A stretch of DNA of 64,000 nucleotides. Origin: Teleogryllus oceanicus (lineage: Eukaryota > Arthropoda > Insecta > Orthoptera > Gryllidae). The DNA lies in assembly GCA_964035755.1 (NCBI GenBank), contig CAXIVR010000001.1, positions 344,969,804 through 345,033,803 on the forward strand, written 5' to 3'. The notes beneath the pieces were generated by a model. The model saw nothing but the letters and a program-made list of their open reading frames with translations, ran no database searches and was not told the DNA's origin. The translations under genes were made by a program, and so were the position numbers. The first letter of the stretch is position 1; every line of letters begins with the position of its first letter. Below, in pieces: positions 11,735 through 21,923 of this stretch.

Positions 11735-13160
11735 CGGTTTTTATTTATTTGTTTTTTTATTTATTTTACGTCAAAAGAGCAGTTAAAACCACGCATGACT
11801 TGCTATGGGGAAAAGTGAATTGTGTGCACATTTTCAAAATTCTGTGATCCCTACACTAAGTCATATACTACTTAAAATGGGGGGGGGGAAGGCTCCCATG
11901 TAATAAAATCTATTTTCAAGGATAAAGAGGCAATAAACTTTGGCTCTTATCCATGATGTTCTTCGGAATAATATTTCCTGCCGCGACAACACGGAAACGA
12001 TAATTAGAATAATTGTATTTCCCACCGAATTCTAGAAGACGTGCACAGAAAATGAAGTTACATTTATGTCCAGAAGCAAAACAAGGGGCCATATCAGCAT
12101 TTGCTTAATGGATCAGGGAAACTGGACGAAAAACCTGATCGAGATGGGGGTCATTGATCCGGAGGCTGCAATACAATACTTGTTACAGGTTGTTTATACA
12201 CATTTATAGAGTTCAAATATTAAATAATGCACTCTGTATAATGGTTAACGTTAATGTTACTTTTTTTGTGATGCTCAGTATAGTATCTAAAAGTTTAAAT
12301 CCCAAGTGAAATCGTTTCTGCTGCAGAACTGTTTCTATACAATTTGTATAGAAACAGTTCTGCAGCAGAAACGATTTCACTTGGGATTTAAACTTTTCTA
12401 TTGAATTTAATCGTTTAATGTCACCTGGCAAAGTGTTGCAAAATAATGTACATGTATAGTATATGAATATTTTGTAATGGGCTGTTGATACTGTCACCTG
12501 ATGAATAGTATTTCTACGTCGAGTGTTATAGTAATAGACATCGGCATTTTTTTAAAATATATTCCCGCCCTTAAGCAAGTCATTTTTGATAAAAACCACT
12601 GATTCGTAAATAAACAGACAAGGTAATGGTATAATTCCTAGATTAATGAAGAGAGGCTTACATGAATCACGTGGGTGGGATTTGGTTATTATTCGTACAA
12701 TTCGTTTTTGTAATCTAAAAGTCTGGGAGCTATAAGATGTATTTCCCCAGAATATTACGCCATATCTCAGGCGGGAATGAACATTCGCGAAATATGCACA
12801 ACGAACAGTATGAAGGCTGAATGAATTTGCAAGAATTCTGAACGCGTAGCATAATGAACTTAATTTTGTGTTCAATTCATTTAAATGGACGTTCCATTTA
12901 AGGTTTCACTGAATTCAGAGACCAAAAAAATGTTGTTGCCTTAACATCAGTCAATGGTACACCGTTCATTTTCAATGGAGCACATAATTGTTTATTTGAA
13001 ATATAACTATTCAAATTATCGTTTTCTATGTTGCCGCGGCAGAAAGTATTACTCCTTGGCGAAGGACATGATGAGGGATGAAATTTATTGCTGATTTGCC
13101 CTTGAAAATGGATTTTATAACATTGGAGCGAATAGTTTGTTAATAATCCTTGCAAAAAAC
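11735..13160 (-). mobile_element. Jockey-like LINE, 5'-truncated 3' part (minus strand)
   Basis: The C-terminal region of a Jockey-type reverse transcriptase ORF reads on the minus strand. Pieces include NGVPLTDVKATTF near 12930-12970, HTVRCAYFANVHSRLRYGVI and SYSSQTFRLQKRIVRI (12552-12875), and CTLFCNTLPGDIKRLNSIEK (near 12390-12450). A TGA where a tryptophan codon is expected and frame changes near 12885-12900 break it. The 3' untranslated part runs left to an A-rich (AAAT)-type tail at about 11735-11765. A second copy of this 3' half lies at 61425-62300 and a short one at 34590-34800, in the same order and orientation. The YxDD core is not present because the copy is 5'-truncated. Confidence 0.75.
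12289..12397. repeat. perfect 54-bp inverted repeat with 1-nt spacer
   Basis: Arms 12289-12342 and 12344-12397 are exact reverse complements around a single T at 12343. The right arm is normal LINE coding sequence. The left arm is an inverted copy that is missing from the matching LINE copy at about 62.14 kb, so it was gained locally. Confidence 0.95.
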
Positions 13161-13189
13161 GTTAATTTATTTCTGTATTCAAACGTCAA

Positions 13190-13310
13190 TTCGTAAATGG
13201 CTTAGGAATGGGATCACAGAATTTTGCAAACGTGGACAGAATTTGCTTCTCCCCATAGCACGTCTCACAGTTTTTAACTTTTTTGACATAAAATAAATAA
13301 ATATAAATGA
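13190..13310 (+). mobile_element. LINE 3' end fragment in plus orientation
   Basis: Holds the same terminal block as 11.75-11.86 kb but inverted: GGGATCACAGAATTTTGCAA, then CCCCATAGCACGTC, AGTTTTTAACTTTT and a GACATAAAATAAATAAATA tail. With the fragment at 11735 it brackets the LINE piece in opposite orientation. Confidence 0.75.
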
Positions 13311-13469
13311 AATTGAGTTCCAATGACCTCAGCAGTTCCCAAGGCGATGACGAAGCGAGGCAATGAGGGACGGACGGAGGCGGTGAGGGGTAAAAGTAAT
13401 GAGACATGTGGACGTGAGTGGGTCTGGGTGTTGAGGTTTCTGGAAAGTTTAGGGTTGAGTGTTGAGGAG

Positions 13470-14080
13470 GCGAACGGTGACTTTATGGGGCGGGAGGGGG
13501 GGGAGGGAAGGGGGGGGGGGGGGGTGGTGGGTTTTCGGGGAAGCGAGGGGTTGGGGCAGGGACGACGAGGGGGTGGAGAGAAGGTCCGGGTGAAGGACTA
13601 GAAGAGAGGCCCGTTGCTGAAGAGCTGGGCGGGGAGGGGTGAGGGGGAGAAGGGCGGGGAGTGAGAAACGTGGTGATGAGCAGGGCGGGGGATGGTGGAG
13701 GGGGGGGGAAAGGGGTAATTGGGGCGGGTGTGTGGGCGTGGCGAGCGGGAGGAAGCTCGTGGATGCGTGCGATCCAGAGCATCTCGCGGTTCTGCGCTGT
13801 CACGTTATTGAATTTCTGGCGGCGGGGAGGGCGGGGCGGGCGGGGAGGGCGAGGGGCGTGGTGTGGCGAGATTCTCCTGTTTTCTTCGCGCGCGCAGCCC
13901 CCGCGTGCGCCCTTCATTAGGCATTCCTGGGCGAGGCTCGCGGCGGCGCCCTCGGGGGTGCGCTGGCAGGGGGAGCGGGCAGAGAGGACTGTGGCGTGGC
14001 GGTGGAGGCGGTGACTGGCGGCGGGCAGATGGAAGGGCTGTGGTGCGATATCGCATGCGCTCGTAAAGATGCCCACCACT
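13470..14080. other. GC-rich, G-tract island
   Basis: An abrupt change to very G-rich plus-strand sequence, with runs such as the uninterrupted G run near 13511-13523 and many GGGG tracts, then mixed GC with many CpG up to about 14050. Open frames on several strands across it are low-complexity (Gly/Arg or Pro rich). They overlap each other, so I do not call genes. It could be a CpG-island-type promoter or a quadruplex-forming tract, but no adjacent gene is visible. Confidence 0.6.
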
Positions 14081-14287
14081 TTTTACCATATGGCCCCTAC
14101 ACTTGTGACGTCGCTTTCCACAGGGCTTACGTCTTAATGACACCTGTATTGAAGAAAAAAATTCTAGCAACAGTATTATACTTTTGTAATTCTATTCTAA
14201 GAACTCACAAATCGTAGATTCTGACTACACAACTTGCTAGATGAAATAATTTATTGCACTCAACAACATTTGTCGAATATTATTTGA

Positions 14288-14760
14288 CCGGGAGCGGTAC
14301 CTCAGTGCATGCAATTGATGTCACTGCAGCGCCTCTGACCGGGAGGTCCTAGGTTCGAGTCCTGACGGCTGCAGGATTTTTGACACTGGATTTTCACCTA
14401 GGTCGAATTCAGTCGCTGTCTGGAGGAGAATTCTAGCAGTCGGCTGCTCCGATCGGTAGTTTTCCGTGGTTTCTCCGATCAGCACCAGGCAAATACCGGA
14501 GCAGTACCCTACCAAACGGGCCACGGACGGTGCGCGATCTGTCCTTCCCATTCCTTGTCCTATCCTCTCCCCTTACATACACACTTACACTAACGTGCAC
14601 TACACTACCACAAATCTCGGGAGACCGGTCGGGAGCTTAGAGCTTGTCTCGGCTGGGGCGGTACTCTTCAGTTTCTGCATTAAGCGCGAGTTCCTGATTA
14701 CTGTCCAAATAAAAATCTTCTTTCAATTGGCTCTTTTCAAGGAACTATTAATACATACAT
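14288..14760 (+). mobile_element. tRNA-derived SINE, family 1, copy a
   Basis: Starts GGGAGCGGTACCTCAGTGC and has a perfect B box GGTTCGAGTCC at 14352-14362. The shared body follows: AGGTCGAATTCAGTCGCTGT, GCAGTCGGCTGCTCCGATCG, CCGTGGTTTCTCCGATCA and AACGGGCCACGGAC. It ends near ATTAATACATACATACAAG. Other copies are at 15053, 37393, 38474, 48640 and 63110. Confidence 0.8.
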
Positions 14761-15052
14761 ACAAGTGTCAGATGCCAAATGTATATATGTTTTGTAGTAC
14801 TTAAAGCTTTCCATTTTTGGTTTCAGTCTTGAGTCTTCATATATTCAAGCACCAATCCTATAACATTGGAGCAATCGGTGTTTCTTTTGTCCGCGCCTGG
14901 TGTTTGAATGATGGCATAGTGCCTAACTTCAGCTGGAAGATGGGAAGCATTTAAGATTTAAAACACGGCTATATAAATATAAACAAAATAGATATATAAA
15001 TGTAATAATATATGTCAGTAGATAATCGGACCATATCAGACTGTAGTTATAT

Positions 15053-15415
15053 TCAACTAGGTCGAATTCAGGCGCTGCCTGGACGAGAAATTTGCGGGGA
15101 CGATTTCTCTGTTCAATAGTTTATTAGGGTCATTATCAGTACCAGGCGAATGGCGGAGCCTACCCTAACGAACGGAATATGTGAGAACTTACTTTCCCCA
15201 TTCATGTGCCGTCCTCTCGCCTTGCACCAATGCACCCGCGCGCGCGCGCGCACACGCACACACACACCTGCATGACCTACACTGACTGTCCGCCAGGAGC
15301 TTACTGTTTTTTGACGCCGAAACGGTGCCTCGCTGGCAGATACAACATGCACTACAATAACGGACTAGTGACCATAGCAGCTAACGTTGTTGGAAACAAA
15401 ATTGTTAATCAATCA
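15053..15415 (+). mobile_element. SINE family 1, copy b (tRNA head missing)
   Basis: Begins in the body at AACTAGGTCGAATTCAGGCG and runs to a TTGTTAATCAATCAATGAA tail. An alternating (CG)n/(CA)n run at 15236-15266 has expanded inside it where other copies have a CA-rich spacer. Confidence 0.7.
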
Positions 15416-15429
15416 ATGAACCATCGCTA

Positions 15430-15642
15430 ATAACCAGCTTTTCATCACTATCATCACCAATAACAATCAAAATCACAGTCATCATTTACACAATAATAAC
15501 TTCCACCATAACACCACCGCCACTAAAACAACATCATAACATCACTACCAATAACACCAGTTCCACCTCTATCACCACTACAACAACCATGACCATCGCC
15601 GCCACCACCACCACCAAACCATACAATAACATCATAGTACAA
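15430..15642. repeat. degenerate ACC/ATC-rich simple sequence
   Basis: Loose trinucleotide-like run of ATC, ACC and AAC triplets, interrupted often. Confidence 0.6.
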
Positions 15643-15768
15643 TATGAAACGATGATGTAATGATGGTATTAATACACGAGTGTGATATTACGATACGAAC
15701 GAGGAACGAGCGAGTACTGTGAACTTCACACGAGTGTATGAATACCCATTACATCGAGTTTTATACGA
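15643..15768. repeat. imperfect 43-bp inverted repeat, MITE-like
   Basis: The arm at 15643-15686 (with GATGTAATGATGGTATTAAT then ACACGAGTGTGA) pairs with the arm at 15724-15767 (TTCACACGAGTGTATGAATA then CCCATTACATC), with several mismatches. The 37-base centre is GAACGAGGAACGAGCGAG rich. No target duplication was identified. Confidence 0.65.
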
Positions 15769-16545
15769 TTCGTTTTCTACGACTTTTATAAGTTAAGCTT
15801 GTGTTTTGGATTGATCGTGTCAGTTCACATGTAGGATTCAGTCAAGGCCACCTGCCGGACAGATCCCTACCCTACCCTCGCATGCTGCCGGAGGTGGCTG
15901 TCCGCCTGCGAGGGGGTACTGGGCTAGTCAAATAGGATCAAATTGAAATTACGATCCAATTTATTTTCAAAAATATTCAAAGAAAAACTACTACTAATAA
16001 AAGCAATTAAAACGGACAAGCATAATATAATATCTAAAGTTATTTTAATACACGCAATCAAGAAACATTTACTAGAACGATTCTTAATGATTAATTAAGT
16101 GTCAATACTTGATTAGTTAACTATTCTGTGATAGGTCATGAACTTGTATCGTAATGAGTACCATTAAGCAACTGATTGCAGCCGCCAAATGACAGCGTTA
16201 TGGAATGCGGCAGAAAAGCAATTTTGTGGGCGAGCGGCACGCGCCGCTTCTCGCCGCCGCACTATGGTCCGGACTGGCAAAAAAGCGGGCAAAAATAGTT
16301 TTATTCAATAAAATGAAATCATTTTAACCTAGAACTCTATTTTCAATGTTTATTTGATATTCATTTGCTTTTAAAGGGGCTCACGCTTCTTACTGCGAAA
16401 TGTTATGCATCTTCAGTGTCAGTAGTGTCGGCTTCTTCAGCGTTGTCTTCCTGTTCCTCTGCAGTTTCGTCTCCTCATTTTTCTTCGGTTATATTTTCAT
16501 GAAAACTTCATGAAAACTTCATTTCATTCCTATTATTCACTCCTA
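15769..16545. other. Unassigned; possible piggyBac terminus inside
   Basis: Mostly unrecognised. At 16324-16337 the sequence TTAACCTAGAACTC resembles a piggyBac target site plus terminal motif (TTAA followed by CCCTAGAA), which would suit the transposase fossil to the right. Unproven. Confidence 0.3.
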
Positions 16546-16549
16546 TTAT

Positions 16550-17205
16550 TGTGAAATTTAGGGGTGAAGTACCTGGGAAGTGAAGCGCTTAGAACATATT
16601 CCAATACGGTGCCAAGTTGTGATCTTTTCAATGGTCGGCTGTCGTGTTATGTTCATCAATCTAAAAATCAGACTAAAAATCTATCTCTAACAATAGTGGC
16701 TCTGCGCATTGCTTTCCCATGCAAATCTGACCACAAATACCGCACTTAAACATTGTTGTCTTGATATACACCCATAAGTAGTACTACATTAATAAAGACA
16801 TAAACTTCGGTTTCATTCGTCCTTCCAATATTCCTTCGCGCAGCTTCTTCATTTGTATGTGTCACAATTATCTGAATTCTTGATTAAAAAGCAAACTTTT
16901 TGAACGCTTCTTGCACATTATGAGTTTTACACCCAGGAGTAACCTCAGAAGAAACTTTAACAATATTGGCAATGTGTGTTTCAGGAGTGCCTCAGCGGAA
17001 CTGGTAGAGATTTTCTTCCGAATTTAGCAATCATTTCAGTGAAAGAATTATTTACTGTACTATTCACCGTAAATTGATTGTATTCTGTATCCTCTTCCCC
17101 TGCAAATACTTATAAAATATCTTCACCTTCACTCTTTTCATGCAATGACCAAGCCTTCAGTAATTTTTCTATTTCCGATTCAGCCAACCTTTCTGACATC
17201 TTGAG
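16550..17205 (-). pseudogene. piggyBac-like transposase fossil
   Basis: Minus-strand reading starts with MSERLAESEIEKLLKAW, then NSFTEMIAKFGRKSLP, VSSEVTPGCKTHNVQEAFKK, IQIIVTHTNEEA and RNIGRTNETEVYVFINVVLL with MGVYQDNNV. These follow the order of the N-terminal half of piggyBac-family transposases. Several stops and frame changes separate the pieces. The DDD catalytic core is not recognisable, and the last traceable part (ITTWHRIGICSKRFTSQV) is near 16570-16620. The element appears inactive. Family assignment is from remembered motif order. Confidence 0.55.
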
Positions 17206-17439
17206 TGAATAAACGACTGAAAAATAGTCTTACTCCCACCGACAATTCTGTTCAGGGACGTGTATACTACAAATGTACGAAAGTTGACAACATAGCCAGG
17301 GCAAAAAAGCATAACACAAAATGTTCCTACATACACGAAAGGAGAAAATAAAATACACCCACTAAAAGCACAAGGGAAAACTACGGTCTTTTACGGAGGG
17401 GATACCAAACCCGCACTAGAAAAATGCAGATTTAAAAAA

Positions 17440-17596
17440 GATTCATGTGCTCTACATTATTGAGAATTAACGTAACTGTTGAGGCAGCTTTCTGTATGAA
17501 GAAAGAAAATAAATCTTCTGTCATTGTTATGGAAAATGAAGAGTGAAACTGCCTCAACAATTACATTAATTCTCGATAATATAGGGCACATGAATC
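17440..17596. mobile_element. foldback/MITE-like element with 52-bp inverted arms
   Basis: The left arm 17440-17492 (GATTCATGTGCTCTACATTA ... GTTGAGGCAGC) is inverted in the right arm 17545-17596 with about seven differences. The 52-base loop is AT-rich. No clear target duplication flanks it. Confidence 0.75.
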
Positions 17597-17599
17597 AAG

Positions 17600-18690
17600 T
17601 GAACTGAAAGTTTATATGAAAGTGGTGGGCTCCTTGAGTGTTCCCTTCGTTTTTCTAGAATGAAGTCCAATTTGTTCATGAAATGTGCTAGCACAAACCA
17701 TTCTTATTTTGCGCCACAATCTTATTTATTTTCTTTATTTTTTTGAAAAAGCTTACTGCGATTCACTGAAAAATTCATTTTTCACTTCTCATACTGCACA
17801 TACAACACTCGACCAGATTAGTCCCACTGACCTTAAATTGATACTAACAGCTAGCGAGTACATGCCTTGGTGGCACATACATGGGTACAAGCAATCGGAT
17901 AGGTGAAAGAGTTCCTGTTCTATACCTTTCCCTGACATAATGTTCATCGTTTTCTATCTATCGAGTGCTTGTTTCAGTGGAACCCGTGAAGCGCGGCGAC
18001 CTACGCTCTTGCCCACGCCAGACACCCAATCGCCCCCTCATTCGAGCACGTGGTGATGTTTAGATTATAACGTTACATTCTAACCACTACAAGAGCCCCC
18101 TGGTTCCGTAATATCCGAGTGTGGCCCTAGGTCGAACGTGTCAAAGCAGCCCTCGCCCTCCGGCTCCTGTTTCTAGTCACAGCGCGCTGCCGCGGCCGCG
18201 CAGAAGAACGTTCTCTTTCTTCTCGTTTCTAGAGTTACAAAGAGTTGCAGATGAAACCTACACGAACGGGTTCCCTGATGTTTCTTGTATTATTACTGCA
18301 AGTTTTATGACAAACATACGCGTACATTGTTTTGTAAGTCAAGAAACTCAAATGTAATGTTGCTTCTAGCAGGTATAATTTTAATAATTTATTTACAACT
18401 AATGTGGAAGTGAAAAATATGGTTTTTGCAAGAAATGTGCTTATAAAGTATTGAAGAGTAACTATGAAAAAAAAACGAATTTCATAACTGTAATAGGAAC
18501 TGAGGAATGTGCATTCCAAAATGGGATGAATTTATGACCGTCCGGGTTCTTATTAATCTCTCGTTTTTGCGCGTGTTGTACACAATAATGGACAAGAAAA
18601 TATCAAAATATAGTATAATACATACGTGCTTAAATGAAGCAAATCAGACAATTTTGAAAACTTGATTTTTGTCCGCTTTTTTCGCCTTTG
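17600..18690. other. Unassigned sequence, no gene recognised
   Basis: A tRNA-like CTTGTAGTGGTTAGAATG on the minus strand near 18070-18090 is a weak SINE-head candidate. Short open frames are not recognisable. Confidence 0.35.
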
Positions 18691-18694
18691 AAAC

Positions 18695-19260
18695 CACCGT
18701 GCGCCGTCTGCGCCCTCGCCCGCGTCCGCCCCCCCCCCACCCCCGCCCGCGTCCGCCCCCCCCACCCCCGCCCGCAGCCCCGGCAGCGAGCGGCCGGCGC
18801 CCGCCGCCAGCCAAAAACCGGCTTCTCACGCTTAAATTTGCCGCTCCACTGGCCAGGATGAAATTCCGGGCGGCGCGGCGCGGCGATCTCGGGAGTAAAT
18901 AAAGCGATAACCGTTTGGTCGGCGCTGCGGGCGGCGCTGGTGGCCCGCGGCGAAGGCGGGGGCGGCAGTCCCTCTTATCTCGCGCGTCCAGCGGCGGCTA
19001 ATCGCCCCGAGATGCGTCGGCCGCCCCGCCCCGCCCCGCCCCGCCCCGCCCGCCCCGCCCCGCCCCGCCCCGCCCCGCCCCGCCCGCCCCGCCCGCCCGC
19101 CCGCCCCGCCCCGCCCCGCCCCGCCCCGCCCCGCCCCGCCCCGCCCGCCCCGCCCGCACACCCGCGAGCCGCATCGCTGAGCGCAGTAATGTACCCCGTC
19201 GCCTGCGGAAGAGGCCCAGCCGGCCACCGGGCCGCGGCCCCTGCTCCACCCTTGGGCCGG
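18695..19260. other. GC-rich, CpG-rich island
   Basis: Sharp transition to high GC: C-tracts near 18730-18780, CpG-dense sequence, then the pure (CCCCG)n-type array, then unique GC-rich DNA to about 19260. Overlapping open frames on both strands here are Pro/Arg/Gly low complexity and are not called. Confidence 0.6.
19020..19156. repeat. (CCCCG)n repeat with CCCG variants, about 137 bp
   Basis: Runs of CCGCC/CCCCG pentamers broken by four-base CCCG units. The minus strand is GGGGC repeated, a strong quadruplex former in principle. Confidence 0.95.
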
Positions 19261-19621
19261 CAACCTATGGATGCATGCGAGCCACGTAATGAAATGGTCG
19301 GCCAAGCGGCAAATATACACGAAAACTGATCAGTCGTTATTTACATACCTTTCTTAACATATCGAATAGAATGTTGTTGAAATGTAAAGAACCAATAAAT
19401 TTTATTCTCAGCTTTAACATCACTCACAACCATTAGCAGTTGGATATTCGTAACAATACCGAGAAAATGGTGAACACTTTTTGTATACAATTGTCACTAC
19501 CCTGTCACCATTTTTGACGCAATTACGCTCGGAAATATCTTCCGTAACAGTAAAGAAATCCAAGTTGTGACAATGTTGCGGAGTAATAAACGTATTTTAA
19601 TAATTAAATTTATTCAAAGAA

Positions 19622-19700
19622 TCGGTAACCTTGACTGGGATTTGAACTCGGGCTTCCTGTTTTACGCCTAGTTGCTCTAAACACTAAGGGTCGTATTCAT
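19622..19700 (-). mobile_element. tRNA-like SINE head (minus strand)
   Basis: Minus strand shows TTAGAGCAACTAG (A-box region, 19668-19680) and CGAGTTCAAATCCC (B-box, 19637-19650) at tRNA spacing. The acceptor stem is not convincing. The sequence beyond may be the SINE body. Confidence 0.4.
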
Positions 19701-20546
19701 AAACATGACCTAAATCAAAATTTACTTAAATTTATTTCGAGAGCTGCTTTCTTTTTCGTATTCTCAGTTGTTTCATAAGCAGGAAGCAGACAGAAGATCG
19801 CGGGAAGTACGTGTGATTTCGTGAGTGCAGTAGCTTATTCTACTGACTGCGGTGTAATTATTGACGTTGTAACAAGCAGGCAGAAGTACGTATGATTAAT
19901 AATATCAATAATAATAACAATAACAAGAATAACAACAACTCCGCCATGGGGTACATGACCTTAACGTTGGTGGTGGAGCTTGTGTGCCCCTGTGATCCTG
20001 AGAGGCATGCCGGCGGTATGGTAGCTACTGTTAGGGCCTCCCTTGCCGGATAGGTCGTTGGAGAGGGGTCAGACGAAGAAGTACTCCAGAAGAGAACCTC
20101 AACAACACCAGAAGAGGATCCTCCAAATGGCGTCTGACCCCAGATCAGGGGTAAAGCTGAACGGATGGAATCGCAGTGTTTATGAGGAGCATGGCCATGA
20201 GCCTCCGGGTCACCGGCTCAGAGAGGGTACACGATAGAAACTGGGGTGGCACACCGGGCCAATGGCAAGAGTGGAGGCCCGCCAACAAAGGAGGCTCCCT
20301 CCAGCAGTTATTGAAAATCTTGCCGCACCTAGTAATGCCGATTGTCGACCGGAGGGACACCTTGCTGGGTTTTGTGGGGGTTGTCCCGGGGCCACCATGA
20401 GTCGCAGAAACGGGTGGTCGGAAATAGCTTGTGTTCAGTGCGATCTGCAACCAACGCTAATTCCATCTATAGTGCATAACTCACACTATGTTAATAATCG
20501 AGCAATATAGTTAGAACACTAAAAACGGAAAGACTTACAACGTGCC

Positions 20547-20918
20547 GTGCTCTACAGTGTCCCAACATTGCTCCCTGGCCGAACAAATAACACCCTTTTT
20601 GAATCTGACCATTCTACAGACGTAAGTGAAAGGAACCCAGATCAGGCTGAGGCTCGGAGTAATCGTATTAGGTGTACAGAAGACGAAATGAAAGATGTGA
20701 TCTGGTGCTTCTACTACGCCAAAGCAAATGGCGCTAGCTCGGAGGCAGAGGTATACAAAATATGGAGAGAACACAACCCGGATTTAAGACCAAATTTTGA
20801 TTTCAAAAAGTTGGCTTCAGAAAGAAGGTATATTCTTCGCAGCGGAATATCCTCCACAACCTTGGAGGAATTAGGAATGACGCTGAACAATCTGATAGTT
20901 TATAACATGACACAGTAA
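20547..20918 (+). pseudogene. LINE polyprotein, N-terminal part
   Basis: Open for 123 codons. Visible motifs include RCTEDEMKDVIWCFYYAK, SEAEVYKIWREHNPDLRPN and FDFKKLASERRYILRSG. The pattern W-C-x-Y-Y, KIWREHNP, RPN, and KKL...Y-I-L-R-S recurs upstream of the reverse transcriptase in one group of invertebrate non-LTR elements. It could be a DNA-binding (Myb-like) segment, but I cannot show this. Weaker traces continue to about 21240 (for example TEINCFFYADSSVVSDM near 21180), after which the frame is lost. Confidence 0.5.
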
Positions 20919-21249
20919 CAAGACGCACCCGAAATATGCATGTTAGATGTTCAATGTATCACTCAGTGTAGTTCCCTTAACAGTAACACATATCTCGCAG
21001 ATTCTAAAATGTGGATCATATGATTGAGACCACTTTGCGCCAAGAAATTAAAAATGTTAGGCCCCAATGGAAATGAGGTGGCCTTTGCGAAAGGTTTTTG
21101 ATGACAACACAATGAAGAAAATGCTAACCGTGCCCTCAGTGAAGTGGTGAAAGAGAGAATCTCCACCAAATCTTACAGAAATAAATTGCTTCTTTTATGC
21201 TGATAGTTCTGTGGTTTCTGATATGGTCTTGGGCAAAATGAAAATGCCC

Positions 21250-21920
21250 CACTTGGCGATCTCACCCGAATGCTCCGTGATCGGCGCTGGTAGGTGGTGG
21301 TCTCCGGTGACAGCGAGGATCAGTCAGCTCCAGTCGACGCTGGGTCTCCCTCGCAACTCGCTGAAGTGGTGAGAGCGTTGCCTCAGGGAAGGCGCCTTCC
21401 GTCTTCCGTTGCTTCGGGTGGTGCCCGCACATGTGGGGCGGACACGCTTGCGTGCGTACACGCGGTAACGTCCACGCTTGTACCAGTTCACGTTCGGCGG
21501 CTAACGCCTCAGCGCGAGACACTGATCGCGGCACTCGGCAGCCATACGGCGACGCGATACCCAGAGGAGCCGAGCCAGTTCCGACTCAGAAATAGCAGAA
21601 GCTCGCTCACCGAAGAATTTTCATATAAGAAGACTGTGGAAGCTCATCTCTTCCTATTTATGGCACGCGCCATTCCCTCTCCCGTCACGATGACGCGGTG
21701 GTTCCACGCCAATCACGAATCGGGTTGTGCTTCACGTGACTTGTCTCATCTTGGCGTACGAACCGTCAAGTAGCGCCATCTGCCTAATCTATTAACCGCC
21801 CTGTGACGTAGACCTTCGCGCCCTTTCACAAGACGAGGCGCGCCCTTCCCATGACGTCAGGGGTTTTCCTTGGCGTGGGTTTGACACGCCGTTGGGCATT
21901 TCCGTCCCATTGTTCGACTT
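21250..21920. other. GC-rich block interrupting the LINE
   Basis: About 670 bp of GC- and CpG-rich sequence, unlike the AT-rich LINE on both sides. It contains CAATCACGA and GACGTCA-type motifs that also occur in the LTRs at 32.7, 39.5 and 57.6 kb. It may be an inserted LTR or other element. Its exact ends and any target duplication were not determined. A 159-codon open frame across it has no recognised family. Confidence 0.45.
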
Positions 21921-21923
21921 CCT

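Noticed and set aside
13483..14170. Open frames up to 198 codons on both strands
   Set aside because: Low-complexity Pro/Gly/Arg translations of a GC-rich island, mutually overlapping and without motifs.
14345..14365. tRNA gene suggested by a perfect B box
   Set aside because: No cloverleaf or acceptor stem; the motif sits at the same place in other SINE copies.
18669..19329. Open frames up to 162 codons around the CCCCG array
   Set aside because: Created by the (CCCCG)n repeat and CpG-rich DNA, open on both strands at once.
20145..20510. Several open frames on both strands at the LINE 5' region
   Set aside because: They overlap in conflicting frames, and no zinc-finger or other domain can be followed; kept only as part of the LINE 5' region.
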